A DNA stretch of 5,099 nucleotides from Anaerolineae bacterium. GTDB taxonomy: Bacteria; Chloroflexota; Anaerolineae; 4572-78; J111. Location: NCBI GenBank assembly GCA_023382535.1, contig JAHDWA010000185.1, forward strand, positions 1 to 5,099, written 5' to 3'. The notes beneath the pieces are model-generated. The model saw only the letters and a list, made by a program, of their open reading frames with translations. It did no database searches and had not been told where the DNA came from. The position numbers and the translations under genes are program-made. Shown piece by piece: positions 1-5,099 of the stretch (its first letter is position 1; each line of letters begins with the position of its first letter).

Positions 1-77
1 CGGGGTTCAGCCTGCTGCAAGGCCAGCAGGCTTTCCCAATTGGCATGCAGGTCGCCAAAGATAATAATGCGCGTCAT
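1..77 (-). CDS. Calcineurin-like metallophosphoesterase, N-terminal fragment (cut by window edge)
   Basis: Only the first 25 codons are present; the rest lies beyond the start of the window. The peptide begins MTRIIIFGDLHANWESLLAL. A hydrophobic beta strand leading into GDLHAN is the first metal-binding motif (GDxH, Asp9 and His11) of calcineurin-like phosphoesterases, and the following helix (NWESLLALQQA) resembles the YfcE/MJ0936-type small phosphodiesterases and related diadenosine-polyphosphatase-like proteins. The remaining metal ligands are not visible, so substrate cannot be assigned. The ATG lies 31 bp after the methyltransferase stop and has no strong Shine-Dalgarno sequence (only a GAAAG stretch about 5 bases upstream), so it may be translated as the last gene of the same transcript. 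Family call is reasonably safe from the motif, function is open. Confidence 0.72.
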   Translation of the reverse strand, partial: MTRIIIFGDLHANWESLLALQQAEP

Positions 78-108
78 CAGACTACTTTCGGCCCGGCTAT
101 CGCCCTGA

Positions 109-1029
109 TCACAGCCGCAAATAAGAATCGGTGTAAATAATATCGTTGTAGAGGATTTGCACCGTCTTGAAGACGGCTGCCTGTTCCGGGTCGGTCATAT
201 CCACGTCGGCGGCGGTCAGTTTCTCCATGGCGGCTGTTTTATCGTAAAGGGTCAGGAGCAGCTTGCCCAGGCAGGTGCTGTCGTCGCGTTCCTCAGCAAT
301 GCGGATAAAGGCTTTGAGCTGTTCATCCAGCGGGTTGGCAATGGCATAATCCACGCCGGCCGCCAAAAGCATAACCGCATAGGTCCGGTTAAGCAGAGGC
401 CGCATCTCATTGGGAACCCGATTGGAGACATTACTCAGGCCAACGTGGAGCATCGGCGGTGGATCGCCGGCCATTTTGAGGATACGCACGGCCTCGACAC
501 ATTCAGGGCAATACTCCTGGCAGCCGCTGACGGTCAGTACCAGCGGGTCAATGAGCAGGTCCTCCATCGGCATGTCAAGTTCTATGGCCCGCGGAATGAG
601 CTTCTCCAAAGCAATATTGACCCGCTCCTCGGCGCTGACCGGGATGCCGGCCTTGCCCATCGTTAGGGCAATGAGTTTGGCCTGGTACTGCTTGGCCAGG
701 GGCGGGACCACTTCCAAGCGTTCCTCCTCGGCGGAGGTGGAATTGATAATACACTGGTTTTTGGCTACTTTGAGACCCGCCTCAACTGCCGCCAGATTGG
801 TTGTATCCAGCGCCAGGGGGACATCTACAACGGCCTGGACGCCCTTCACCAGCCAGGGCATAATTTCGTGCCCGGCCTTTTTTTGCGGGCCGATGTTAAG
901 GTCCAGAGCATTGGCCCCGGCTTCAACCTGCTTGACCGCCAGGTCCTGGAAGAATTTAATATCTTGCTGCTCGAACGCCTCCTTGACCCGGGGGGAGATA
1001 ATGTGAATGTTTTCGCCGATGATTTGCAT
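109..1029 (-). CDS. acsE: Methyltetrahydrofolate:corrinoid/iron-sulfur protein methyltransferase (AcsE-like)
   Basis: A 306-residue cytoplasmic pterin-binding TIM-barrel enzyme of the dihydropteroate-synthase superfamily. It is expected to transfer the methyl group of 5-methyl-tetrahydrofolate to Co(I) of the corrinoid iron-sulfur protein, the link between the methyl branch and the carbonyl branch of the Wood-Ljungdahl pathway. Residues matching the pterin-binding and catalytic set I recall from the Moorella enzyme (Asp75, Asn96, Asp160, Asn199) are seen at Asp75 (LALDTT), Asn96 (IINSTS), Asp161 (LIDPL) and Asn200 (GLSNVSN). The N-terminus MQIIGENIHI and the segment AGANALDLNIG are also typical. 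No B12-binding or activation domain is present, so this is a stand-alone methyltransferase rather than a methionine synthase. It is about 40 residues longer than the Moorella protein at the C-terminus (from about residue 265). The ATG start is fixed by an AGGAGG six bases upstream. It follows cooC after a 146-bp gap. A methyltransferase serving another corrinoid system is the main alternative. Confidence 0.9.
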   Translation of the reverse strand: MQIIGENIHIISPRVKEAFEQQDIKFFQDLAVKQVEAGANALDLNIGPQKKAGHEIMPWLVKGVQAVVDVPLALDTTNLAAVEAGLKVAKNQCIINSTSAEEERLEVVPPLAKQYQAKLIALTMGKAGIPVSAEERVNIALEKLIPRAIELDMPMEDLLIDPLVLTVSGCQEYCPECVEAVRILKMAGDPPPMLHVGLSNVSNRVPNEMRPLLNRTYAVMLLAAGVDYAIANPLDEQLKAFIRIAEERDDSTCLGKLLLTLYDKTAAMEKLTAADVDMTDPEQAAVFKTVQILYNDIIYTDSYLRL

Positions 1030-1035
1030 AGAGGT

Positions 1036-1041
1036 CCTCCT
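1036..1041 (-). promoter_or_regulatory. Strong Shine-Dalgarno site of the methyltransferase gene
   Basis: A perfect AGGAGG on the minus strand ends six bases before the ATG at 1029. It is the best ribosome-binding site in the window and fixes the start of the acsE-like gene. Confidence 0.85.
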
Positions 1042-1049
1042 GAGAAATT

Positions 1050-1079
1050 AGTAGACGGTAGACAGTAGACAGTAGACAG
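1050..1079. repeat. Heptamer tandem repeat in the leader of the methyltransferase gene
   Basis: Plus strand reads AGTAGAC, GGTAGAC, AGTAGAC, AGTAGAC plus a partial AG: four copies of a 7-base unit with one substitution in copy 2. On the transcribed (minus) strand this is a run of GTCTACT. It lies between the cooC stop and the ribosome-binding site of the methyltransferase gene, so it would be in the mRNA leader or spacer. The period of seven excludes a coding role. It looks like a slippage-prone intergenic microsatellite; a regulatory role is not shown by the sequence. Confidence 0.9.
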
Positions 1080-1092
1080 GGGTACATCCCTG
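1077..1092. other. Small inverted repeat (possible mRNA hairpin) upstream of the methyltransferase gene
   Basis: CAGGG (1077-1081) and CCCTG (1088-1092) form a 5-bp G/C-rich stem around a six-base loop. It directly adjoins the heptamer repeat. There is no T-run on either side, so it is not a convincing intrinsic terminator. It may form a weak hairpin in the spacer mRNA. Confidence 0.4.
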
Positions 1093-1098
1093 CGACTT

Positions 1099-1113
1099 TG
1101 CTACCCTGCTACC
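1099..1113. repeat. Paired 7-mer direct repeat TGCTACC
   Basis: TGCTACC occurs at 1099-1105 and again at 1107-1113, separated by a single C. With the neighbouring heptamer run it makes most of the 1050-1113 part of the intergenic gap short-period repeat. No gene is visible in the 146-bp gap, and no convincing promoter was found. Confidence 0.7.
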
Positions 1114-1175
1114 TTTTTATTGTTGGTGCCGTGCCACAGGTTCGTGAACACAATTTTTGACCTGAAGATATCCTG

Positions 1176-1970
1176 CTATCTTAATATTCGTCTCATCATC
1201 TGGGCGACAGCCCGGTAAACGGGTGACTCATCACCCAGCTCCAACAGAGGATGCCCGCTTAACTCAAAAGCCAGCAGTGTCTTATCTTCGGGGATAATCC
1301 CCAGGAGCGGCGCTCCCATGGAATCTACAAAAGGTTTGAGCGGCGCTGGCACTTCGCTGCCGGCAACACGATTGATGATAAGATAGGTTTGCCCGACTTC
1401 AATCTTTAATTCTTTCACCAGTTCGACCACCCGCCGGGCGGCAATGATCCCCCGCTGGCCGGGATCAGTGACCACCAGGAGATGCTCTACATTACGGGTA
1501 GTCCGCCGGCTCAGATGCTCTAACCCGGCTTCGTTGTCCATGACGACAAAGCGATACTGATTACTGAGACGATCCAGAACGAGGCGCATCGCGTTGTTGG
1601 CCGGACAGTAACAGCCCGGCCCTTCGGGTCGCCCCATCGCTATCAGGTCTACGTTATCGCCTTCGACCATAATGGAGCGGATATGGTAATCAAAGTAATC
1701 GGGCTTGGTTAAGCCGCTGATCAACCCACCGGACATAATCCCGGCGCTGCTATCGGCCTGAACCTGGGCCAGCATCTCTTCACGAATGTACCCAACGGTC
1801 TCCTGCTCATTCAAGGGCAGCCCCAAAACTAGGTTCAGATTGCTGCTGGGATCGGCGTCAATGGCCAACACCGGGCCGAGACCATGCCTGGTCAGATAAC
1901 GGATAATCATGGCGCAGACGGTCGTTTTTCCCGTGCCGCCCTTGCCGGCGACGGCAATGGTTGTGGTCAT
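1176..1970 (-). CDS. cooC: CooC/AcsF-type ATPase for nickel-site maturation of CO dehydrogenase / acetyl-CoA synthase
   Basis: A 264-residue soluble P-loop NTPase of the MinD/Mrp (SIMIBI) class. The deviant Walker A GKGGTGKTT is at residues 9-17, with the signature lysine at 10 and the phosphate-binding lysine at 15. The switch I segment AIDADPSSNLN is at 36-46. The Walker B-like VVMDNEAGLEHLSRRTT at 142-158 is the hallmark of the CooC/AcsF family. Cys120 and Cys122 (GPGCYCPANN) form the CxC motif that, in CooC, binds nickel or zinc at the dimer interface. Known members use ATP to insert nickel into the C-cluster of CODH (CooC) or the A-cluster of ACS (AcsF); sequence alone does not separate these two clients. 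The start is fixed by GAGGAG nine bases upstream of the ATG. It lies 30 bp downstream of the corrinoid activator gene, so the two are very likely co-transcribed. The length matches the family norm and there is no sign of damage. Confidence 0.92.
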   Translation of the reverse strand: MTTTIAVAGKGGTGKTTVCAMIIRYLTRHGLGPVLAIDADPSSNLNLVLGLPLNEQETVGYIREEMLAQVQADSSAGIMSGGLISGLTKPDYFDYHIRSIMVEGDNVDLIAMGRPEGPGCYCPANNAMRLVLDRLSNQYRFVVMDNEAGLEHLSRRTTRNVEHLLVVTDPGQRGIIAARRVVELVKELKIEVGQTYLIINRVAGSEVPAPLKPFVDSMGAPLLGIIPEDKTLLAFELSGHPLLELGDESPVYRAVAQMMRRILR

Positions 1971-1979
1971 AAATTGAGT

Positions 1980-1985
1980 CTCCTC
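1980..1985 (-). promoter_or_regulatory. Shine-Dalgarno site of cooC
   Basis: GAGGAG on the minus strand, nine bases before the ATG at 1970, inside the 30-bp gap after the corrinoid activator gene. It supports independent ribosome loading on cooC within a shared transcript. Confidence 0.8.
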
Positions 1986-2000
1986 ATTCTTGGAACAGCC

Positions 2001-4196
2001 CTAGTCCAGCATGGCGGCTACCGTCGGAAATTTGTTAATGTCGGTATGGGGCAAGAACAGGGCCGAGGTAAATTGCTCGTAAAAGGCATTATCAGCCGAT
2101 AACTCCAGGTAAGTCATTTTAGCGGCGACCTCAGTGACCTGGGCGCGGTAATCGCGGTTGAGCAGGGCCAGCAAGGCTCCCTGCAGAGCGGTATTACCCA
2201 GGAAATGAAACCTCTCCCAGGACAGGTCGGGCAGCAGCCCAATCTGGACAGCCTTTTCGACGTTGATATACTGGCCAAATGCGCCGCCGATGAGCATCCG
2301 ATCAACGGCGGCCAGCTCAACGCCAACACTTTCTGCCAAGACAGTATAACCGGCGTAGATGGCCCCTTTCGCCCGCCGCAGATTGTCAATATCCACTTTG
2401 GTAATAACAATATCTTGCCCGTGCTCGGTTTCATCGGCCCAGGCGACGACATACTCAGGGCCGTGCGCTCCCTGGCGGATACGCCTCCGTTTTTCATCCT
2501 GCTGAAAAGAAGGGGTAATATTCAAATTACCGGCTTTGTCAATTACATCCGTAATAAACATCTCCGCCAGGAGCGAGATCAGACCTGATCCGCAAATCCC
2601 CCGCGGCGGCGTTGGCCTGCCTTGAGCCTCGAGCTTGGGCTGCGGTATGACCCGATAAGTTGGTTCAAACGTTTCGCTATTGATCCATACCTCCTCGATA
2701 GCCCCCGCAGTTGCCCGCATCCCATCCTGTACCCCGGCCCCCTCAAAGGCGGGACCGGCGGAGCAGGCGCAGCTAATCAGCCACTCTCCATCACCCAAAA
2801 CCATCTCGCCGTTGGTGCCGACATCCAAAAAGAGAGTCAAGCCCCCTCTATCCCCCCCAGTGGGGGGGATAGAGGGGGGGGTACACATCCGCGACCCAAC
2901 GACGCCCGCAGTAATGTCAGCGCCAACGTAGCTGGCCACGCCAGGAAGGCAGTCAACCGTAGCCTGGGGATGGATGTTCAGCCCTAGCTCACCGGCTCGC
3001 AGTGCAGGTGGTTGATTAATGGCCGTAATAAAAGGCTCCAGCCGGATGGAGGCTGGCGGCAATCCCAGCAAAAGGTGGATCATGGTGCTGTTGCCGGCGA
3101 CGGTCATTTTGTAGATTTCCTGCGGATTGATCTTCGCCCGCTGGCTGGCCCGCCCGATTAACTCATTAATCGTGCCGACGACCAGTTCCTGCAACTCTTG
3201 CAGGCCGTTGTTTTTACCGGCATAGATGATACGTGAGATGACATCCTCACCGCGCTTGATCTGGCCGTTATACTCGGCCGCCTTAGCTACCACCTCGCCG
3301 CTGAGTAGGTCTACCAGATATAGGCTGACGGTCGTAGTACCGATGTCTACAGCCACACCCCATAGGCCCTCCTCTTTCCCCTGTGGTGGGGGAGGAGAGG
3401 GTTGCAGGTCTACCAACCGGGGCGGCCCGTTGGGGCGATCCCAGGTATCCAACTCGATGACAGCCGTGACAGCCCAGTCGCGTTCGCGTAAAGTTGTTCC
3501 TAATCGGCGCACGGTGGCCAAATCGGCAGTGAGATCGGTCAGGCCATAGGGGACCGTTAATGCCCGCTTTAAGCGTACCCAGTCTTCGGGCCGGTTAGCC
3601 AGCAAATCAACATTAAAATCGGCCAGGCCAAAGGCAGTTTCCAACTCTCGCTTCAAATGCGCCCAGTCTTCGGGCCGGTTGGCCAGCAGATCAACGGTAA
3701 AATTGTCTGGGCCATAGCTTGTGGCCAAAGCCCGTTTCAAGCGTGACCAGTCGTCCGTTTGATCAGCCATACTCGGCGGGTCGAGGTTCAACGGAAACAG
3801 GCGCAGCGACTGCTGGTCGGGGTTGTAGGTGAAGGGGAGTGTAATCCTGGCCGCGGTTTTGTCGCTCACCAGGCGCCGCTCGATTTTTTCCTGCGGGGGG
3901 ACGGTAAGAACTGCATCTCCTTCGATCACTGTCTGGCAGGCCAGGGCATAGCCGGCGGCCAAATCCTCCGTGGAGAGACGTAGAGTTGAACGGCGCCGCA
4001 CGCCGCTTCCATTGTGGACAATAACGGCGCAGCGCCCGCAGCGTCCCTGACCGCCGCAGGGCATATTCAGATCGAGGCCGGCCTGGCGCATTGCTTCGGA
4101 AAGGAGCAGGCCGGTCGGGACTTGGATTGTCTCGCCACCCGGTTCAAAGTGGATGGTGTAGGTATTTCGGTTTTGGTGATTGTGTTCTCTTTCCAT
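2001..4196 (-). CDS. acsV: Reductive activator of corrinoid proteins (RACo/AcsV-type): 2Fe-2S ferredoxin domain fused to ASKHA ATPase (DUF4445)
   Basis: A 731-residue soluble protein expected to re-reduce inactive Co(II) of the corrinoid iron-sulfur protein to Co(I), using an electron from its own 2Fe-2S cluster and ATP. The N-terminal ferredoxin domain (about 13-100) has cluster ligands Cys47, Cys53, Cys56 and Cys87 (PCGGQGRCGRC, then ALACQ). A middle region (about 101-260) contains three tandem 28-residue units at 146-229. The ASKHA ATPase part follows: phosphate-1 AVDIGTTTVSLYL (282-294), phosphate-2 LDVGTNGEMVLG (457-468), GICGSGLISLL (533-543) and the adenosine-type IGGAFGQYINVEKA (636-649). 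The end, SALFLPHTDINKFPTV, is typical, so the protein is complete. It exceeds the roughly 630 residues I recall for Carboxydothermus RACo; repeats and two palindrome-encoded Pro/Gly-rich segments (266-277, 439-452) account for most of the excess. The ATG lacks a clear Shine-Dalgarno and follows the sirtuin stop by 20 bp, hinting at translational coupling. The symbol assumes CFeSP is the client, which the AcsE and CooC neighbours favour. Confidence 0.92.
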   Translation of the reverse strand: MEREHNHQNRNTYTIHFEPGGETIQVPTGLLLSEAMRQAGLDLNMPCGGQGRCGRCAVIVHNGSGVRRRSTLRLSTEDLAAGYALACQTVIEGDAVLTVPPQEKIERRLVSDKTAARITLPFTYNPDQQSLRLFPLNLDPPSMADQTDDWSRLKRALATSYGPDNFTVDLLANRPEDWAHLKRELETAFGLADFNVDLLANRPEDWVRLKRALTVPYGLTDLTADLATVRRLGTTLRERDWAVTAVIELDTWDRPNGPPRLVDLQPSPPPPQGKEEGLWGVAVDIGTTTVSLYLVDLLSGEVVAKAAEYNGQIKRGEDVISRIIYAGKNNGLQELQELVVGTINELIGRASQRAKINPQEIYKMTVAGNSTMIHLLLGLPPASIRLEPFITAINQPPALRAGELGLNIHPQATVDCLPGVASYVGADITAGVVGSRMCTPPSIPPTGGDRGGLTLFLDVGTNGEMVLGDGEWLISCACSAGPAFEGAGVQDGMRATAGAIEEVWINSETFEPTYRVIPQPKLEAQGRPTPPRGICGSGLISLLAEMFITDVIDKAGNLNITPSFQQDEKRRRIRQGAHGPEYVVAWADETEHGQDIVITKVDIDNLRRAKGAIYAGYTVLAESVGVELAAVDRMLIGGAFGQYINVEKAVQIGLLPDLSWERFHFLGNTALQGALLALLNRDYRAQVTEVAAKMTYLELSADNAFYEQFTSALFLPHTDINKFPTVAAMLD
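2842..2878. repeat. Perfect G/C-rich palindromic element lying in frame inside the corrinoid activator gene
   Basis: Arms of 18 bases (2842-2859 and 2861-2878) are exactly complementary around a single central G at 2860. The motif is C-run, TCTAT, C7, then its mirror G7, ATAGA, G-run. On the coding strand it yields the Pro/Gly-rich segment PPSIPPTGGDRGG (residues 440-452), where related proteins, as I recall them, have only a short loop before the phosphate-2 strand LFLDVGTNGE. The palindrome also reads open on the plus strand, giving an almost identical peptide (PSIPPSGGDRGG). This suggests a small inserted palindromic repeat element rather than sequence shaped by protein function. Presence in other loci of the genome cannot be tested here. 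Confidence 0.85.
3367..3401. repeat. Second, imperfect G/C-rich palindrome in the activator gene, at the ASKHA domain boundary
   Basis: A pyrimidine-rich left arm (3367-3381) and a purine-rich right arm (3388-3401) are largely complementary around a short TGTGGT centre, with one gap and mismatches. The coding strand gives PSPPPPQGKEEG (residues 266-277), a proline-rich tether directly before AVDIGTTT, the start of the ATPase core. Its composition resembles the perfect palindrome 500 bp away, but the sequence differs, so the two may be different members of a repeat class or independently arisen. Confidence 0.6.
3510..3761 (-). repeat. Three tandem 84-bp units encoding a 28-residue repeat in the activator middle domain
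   Basis: The units are residues 146-173, 174-201 and 202-229 (3678-3761, 3594-3677, 3510-3593). Each follows the pattern xxxDWxxLKRxLxxxxGxxDFxxDLLAN with an invariant DW, LKR, G and DL. By hand, pairs share about 13-15 of 28 residues. Units 1 and 2 share roughly two thirds of their bases, and across the unit junctions 3578-3611 and 3662-3695 are identical at 32 of 34 bases. Other RACo proteins appear to have one such unit before the RxLxxxLRExDWxVT segment, so this looks like an in-frame tandem expansion. Predicted structure is a charged helix followed by a short loop. Confidence 0.88.
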
Positions 4197-4216
4197 ATCT
4201 TACAGAAGGCGACGCC

Positions 4217-5029
4217 TCACATCTGTCCCGCCGGGCGACCACGCGGGTTCCCCCTACTTAAAAAGGCCCAGATTTTCTCCATTGCCTCGGCGGCCCGCAT
4301 TGGCAGCCGGTAGGTCACAATATCAGAGATAGTGGTCTCCGCCGGATTGATTTCCACTGTGGGGATCCTGCGCTGGCTGGCTTCAACCACCGGCCTGATG
4401 ATGTAGGGAAATGAACTGGATGTACCAATCGCAATCACCAGGTCCAGGCTCATGGACGACAGTTCGACCAGGCCCCGCACGGCCCGCTCCGGCAGCCGCT
4501 CGCCAAAGAGGACCACGTCGGGCCGGACCAGGCCGCCGCACTTTGAACATCGGGGCGGTAACACTGGCTCGATCTCATAGTTGGCAATCAGCTCCGCCGC
4601 CGAAAACTCAGCATGACAGCGGGTGCAGTACAGGTCGAAGGCATGGCCGTGCACCTCGATGAGCCGGGTTGTTCCGGCGGCCCGATGCAGGCCGTCAATG
4701 TTTTGGGTTAAGACCACGGTCTTCGGTTTGCGCTGTTGCAGCAGGGCGATAACCTCGTGGGCCTGGTTGAACCGCGCCCCATGACAGGCTGCGCCAATTT
4801 GCCACAAGTATTTCCAGGTTATATCCGGCCGCCAGGCAAACATCATCCCGCTCAGGGCTTCTTCAATGCTGTAGCCCTCGGCGGTGGCCTGGTCCTGGTA
4901 CAACCCGCCCACGCCCCGATAGGTTGGCAGCCCGGAGTCGGCGGAAATGCCGGCTCCGGTGATAAAGAGAATTCGCTCCGCCTGGTCAATGAGCGCTGCT
5001 ACTGCTTCGATAATCTGCGTAGAAGTCAT
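4217..5029 (-). CDS. Sir2-family NAD-dependent protein deacylase (sirtuin)
   Basis: A 270-residue sirtuin (numbering from the ATG at 5029). It would remove acyl groups from lysines using NAD, releasing nicotinamide and O-acyl-ADP-ribose. The NAD-binding GAGISADSGLPTYRG is at 25-39, TQNIDGLH with the conserved Asn and Asp at 108-115, and the catalytic His127 in EVHGHAF. A zinc ribbon has Cys135, Cys138, Cys161 and Cys164. The second Rossmann segment IGTSSSFPY (201-209) and the late VEINPAET (225-232) complete the core. The usual FRG of the cofactor loop is YRG here. I do not see the Tyr/Arg pair of desuccinylating class III enzymes in the expected loop, so short-chain deacylation is more likely. 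An in-frame GTG at 5044 would add five residues, but AGGTGAG ten bases before the ATG overlaps that GTG and favours the ATG. The stop lies 20 bp before the corrinoid activator, suggesting co-transcription. Bacterial CobB deacetylates acetyl-CoA synthetase; the target here is unknown. Confidence 0.9.
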   Translation of the reverse strand: MTSTQIIEAVAALIDQAERILFITGAGISADSGLPTYRGVGGLYQDQATAEGYSIEEALSGMMFAWRPDITWKYLWQIGAACHGARFNQAHEVIALLQQRKPKTVVLTQNIDGLHRAAGTTRLIEVHGHAFDLYCTRCHAEFSAAELIANYEIEPVLPPRCSKCGGLVRPDVVLFGERLPERAVRGLVELSSMSLDLVIAIGTSSSFPYIIRPVVEASQRRIPTVEINPAETTISDIVTYRLPMRAAEAMEKIWAFLSRGNPRGRPAGQM

Positions 5030-5039
5030 TTTCGTTATG

Positions 5040-5046
5040 CTCACCT
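5040..5046 (-). promoter_or_regulatory. Probable Shine-Dalgarno site of the sirtuin gene
   Basis: AGGTGAG on the minus strand, ten bases before the ATG at 5029. It matches the GGTGA end of the anti-Shine-Dalgarno complement. It includes the alternative GTG codon (5042-5044), for which no upstream Shine-Dalgarno is visible, so it decides in favour of the ATG. The remaining 53 bases to the window edge hold no recognisable gene. Confidence 0.55.
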
Positions 5047-5099
5047 AATATTACAGCGCAATGTTGACCACGGCTGAGAGACCAAGTTGAGCCAATTTG

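Noticed and set aside
157..1006. Plus-strand open frames (157-666, 410-1006) opposite the methyltransferase
   Set aside because: They are antisense shadows of a gene with clear family motifs and a strong ribosome-binding site; their products are Ser/Arg- or His/Gly-rich with no recognisable domain.
1077..1119. Intrinsic terminator after cooC
   Set aside because: The only G/C-rich stem is five bp and has no following T-run on the minus strand; the T-run at 1114-1118 is on the plus strand, where no gene ends.
1115..1149. Possible promoter (TTCACG, 18 bases, AACAAT on the minus strand) in the cooC to methyltransferase gap
   Set aside because: Each hexamer matches the consensus at only four of six positions, which is expected by chance in a gap this size.
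1140..1149. GTTC-GT-GAAC inverted repeat as an operator (LexA-like)
   Set aside because: Four-base arms are too short, and the site is just past the cooC stop rather than near an obvious promoter.
2114..2987. Open frames on both strands inside the activator gene (2114-2497 minus; 2205-2588, 2622-2987 and 2680-2931 plus)
   Set aside because: They overlap the conserved ATPase domain of the activator, have no family features, and those across 2842-2878 are open only because the palindrome lacks stops in these frames.
3510..3761. CRISPR array
   Set aside because: The repeats are contiguous, 84 bp long, diverged in protein-coding fashion and in frame within a gene, with no spacers.
4411..5077. 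Plus-strand open frames opposite the sirtuin (4411-4662, 4736-5077)
   Set aside because: Antisense to the NAD-binding, catalytic and zinc motifs of a well-supported sirtuin; the products are low-complexity Pro/Arg/Gly-rich or unrecognisable.
5047..5099. Possible promoter for the sirtuin (TAATAT about 5047-5052 on the minus strand)
   Set aside because: The -10-like hexamer would place the transcription start almost on the ribosome-binding site, and no -35-like hexamer lies at the right distance.

Overview
The window carries four complete genes and one truncated gene, all on the minus strand. Reading from the high coordinates to the low, they are: a Sir2-family sirtuin, a RACo/AcsV-type reductive activator of corrinoid proteins, a CooC/AcsF-type nickel-insertion ATPase, a methyltetrahydrofolate:corrinoid methyltransferase of the AcsE type, and the first 25 codons of a calcineurin-like metallophosphoesterase. 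Gaps are 20-32 bp except for a 146-bp gap between cooC and the methyltransferase, so a single transcript is plausible. No rRNA, tRNA, CRISPR array or insertion sequence is visible, and no gene-free stretch reaches 300 bp.

Three of the genes are accessory parts of the Wood-Ljungdahl (reductive acetyl-CoA) pathway. The methyltransferase moves a methyl group from methyl-tetrahydrofolate to the cobalt of the corrinoid iron-sulfur protein. The activator rescues that protein by ATP-dependent reduction when Co(I) is accidentally oxidised. The CooC-like ATPase matures the nickel site of CO dehydrogenase and/or acetyl-CoA synthase. The catalytic subunits (CODH, ACS, CFeSP) are not in this window and would be expected nearby or elsewhere. 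The organism is therefore probably a strictly anaerobic bacterium with moderately high GC. An uncultured Chloroflexota (Anaerolineae/Dehalococcoidia-like) lineage is my best guess, but this rests on gene style and repeat content, not on a search.

The most unusual gene is the activator. At 731 residues it is longer than the roughly 630 I recall for characterised RACo. The extra length can be largely located: a 28-residue helix-loop unit in the middle domain is present as three exact-length tandem copies (84 bp each), and two G/C-rich palindromes lie in frame inside the coding sequence. One has perfect 18-bp arms and sits in a loop just before the second phosphate motif; the other is imperfect and sits at the junction with the ASKHA domain. 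The 146-bp leader of the methyltransferase carries a separate family of short tandem repeats (a heptamer repeated four times and a paired 7-mer). Together these suggest a genome tolerant of small mobile or expanding repeats, including inside conserved enzymes. The sirtuin just upstream of the activator is the second point of interest, because it suggests NAD-dependent deacylation may be coordinated with acetyl-CoA synthesis.
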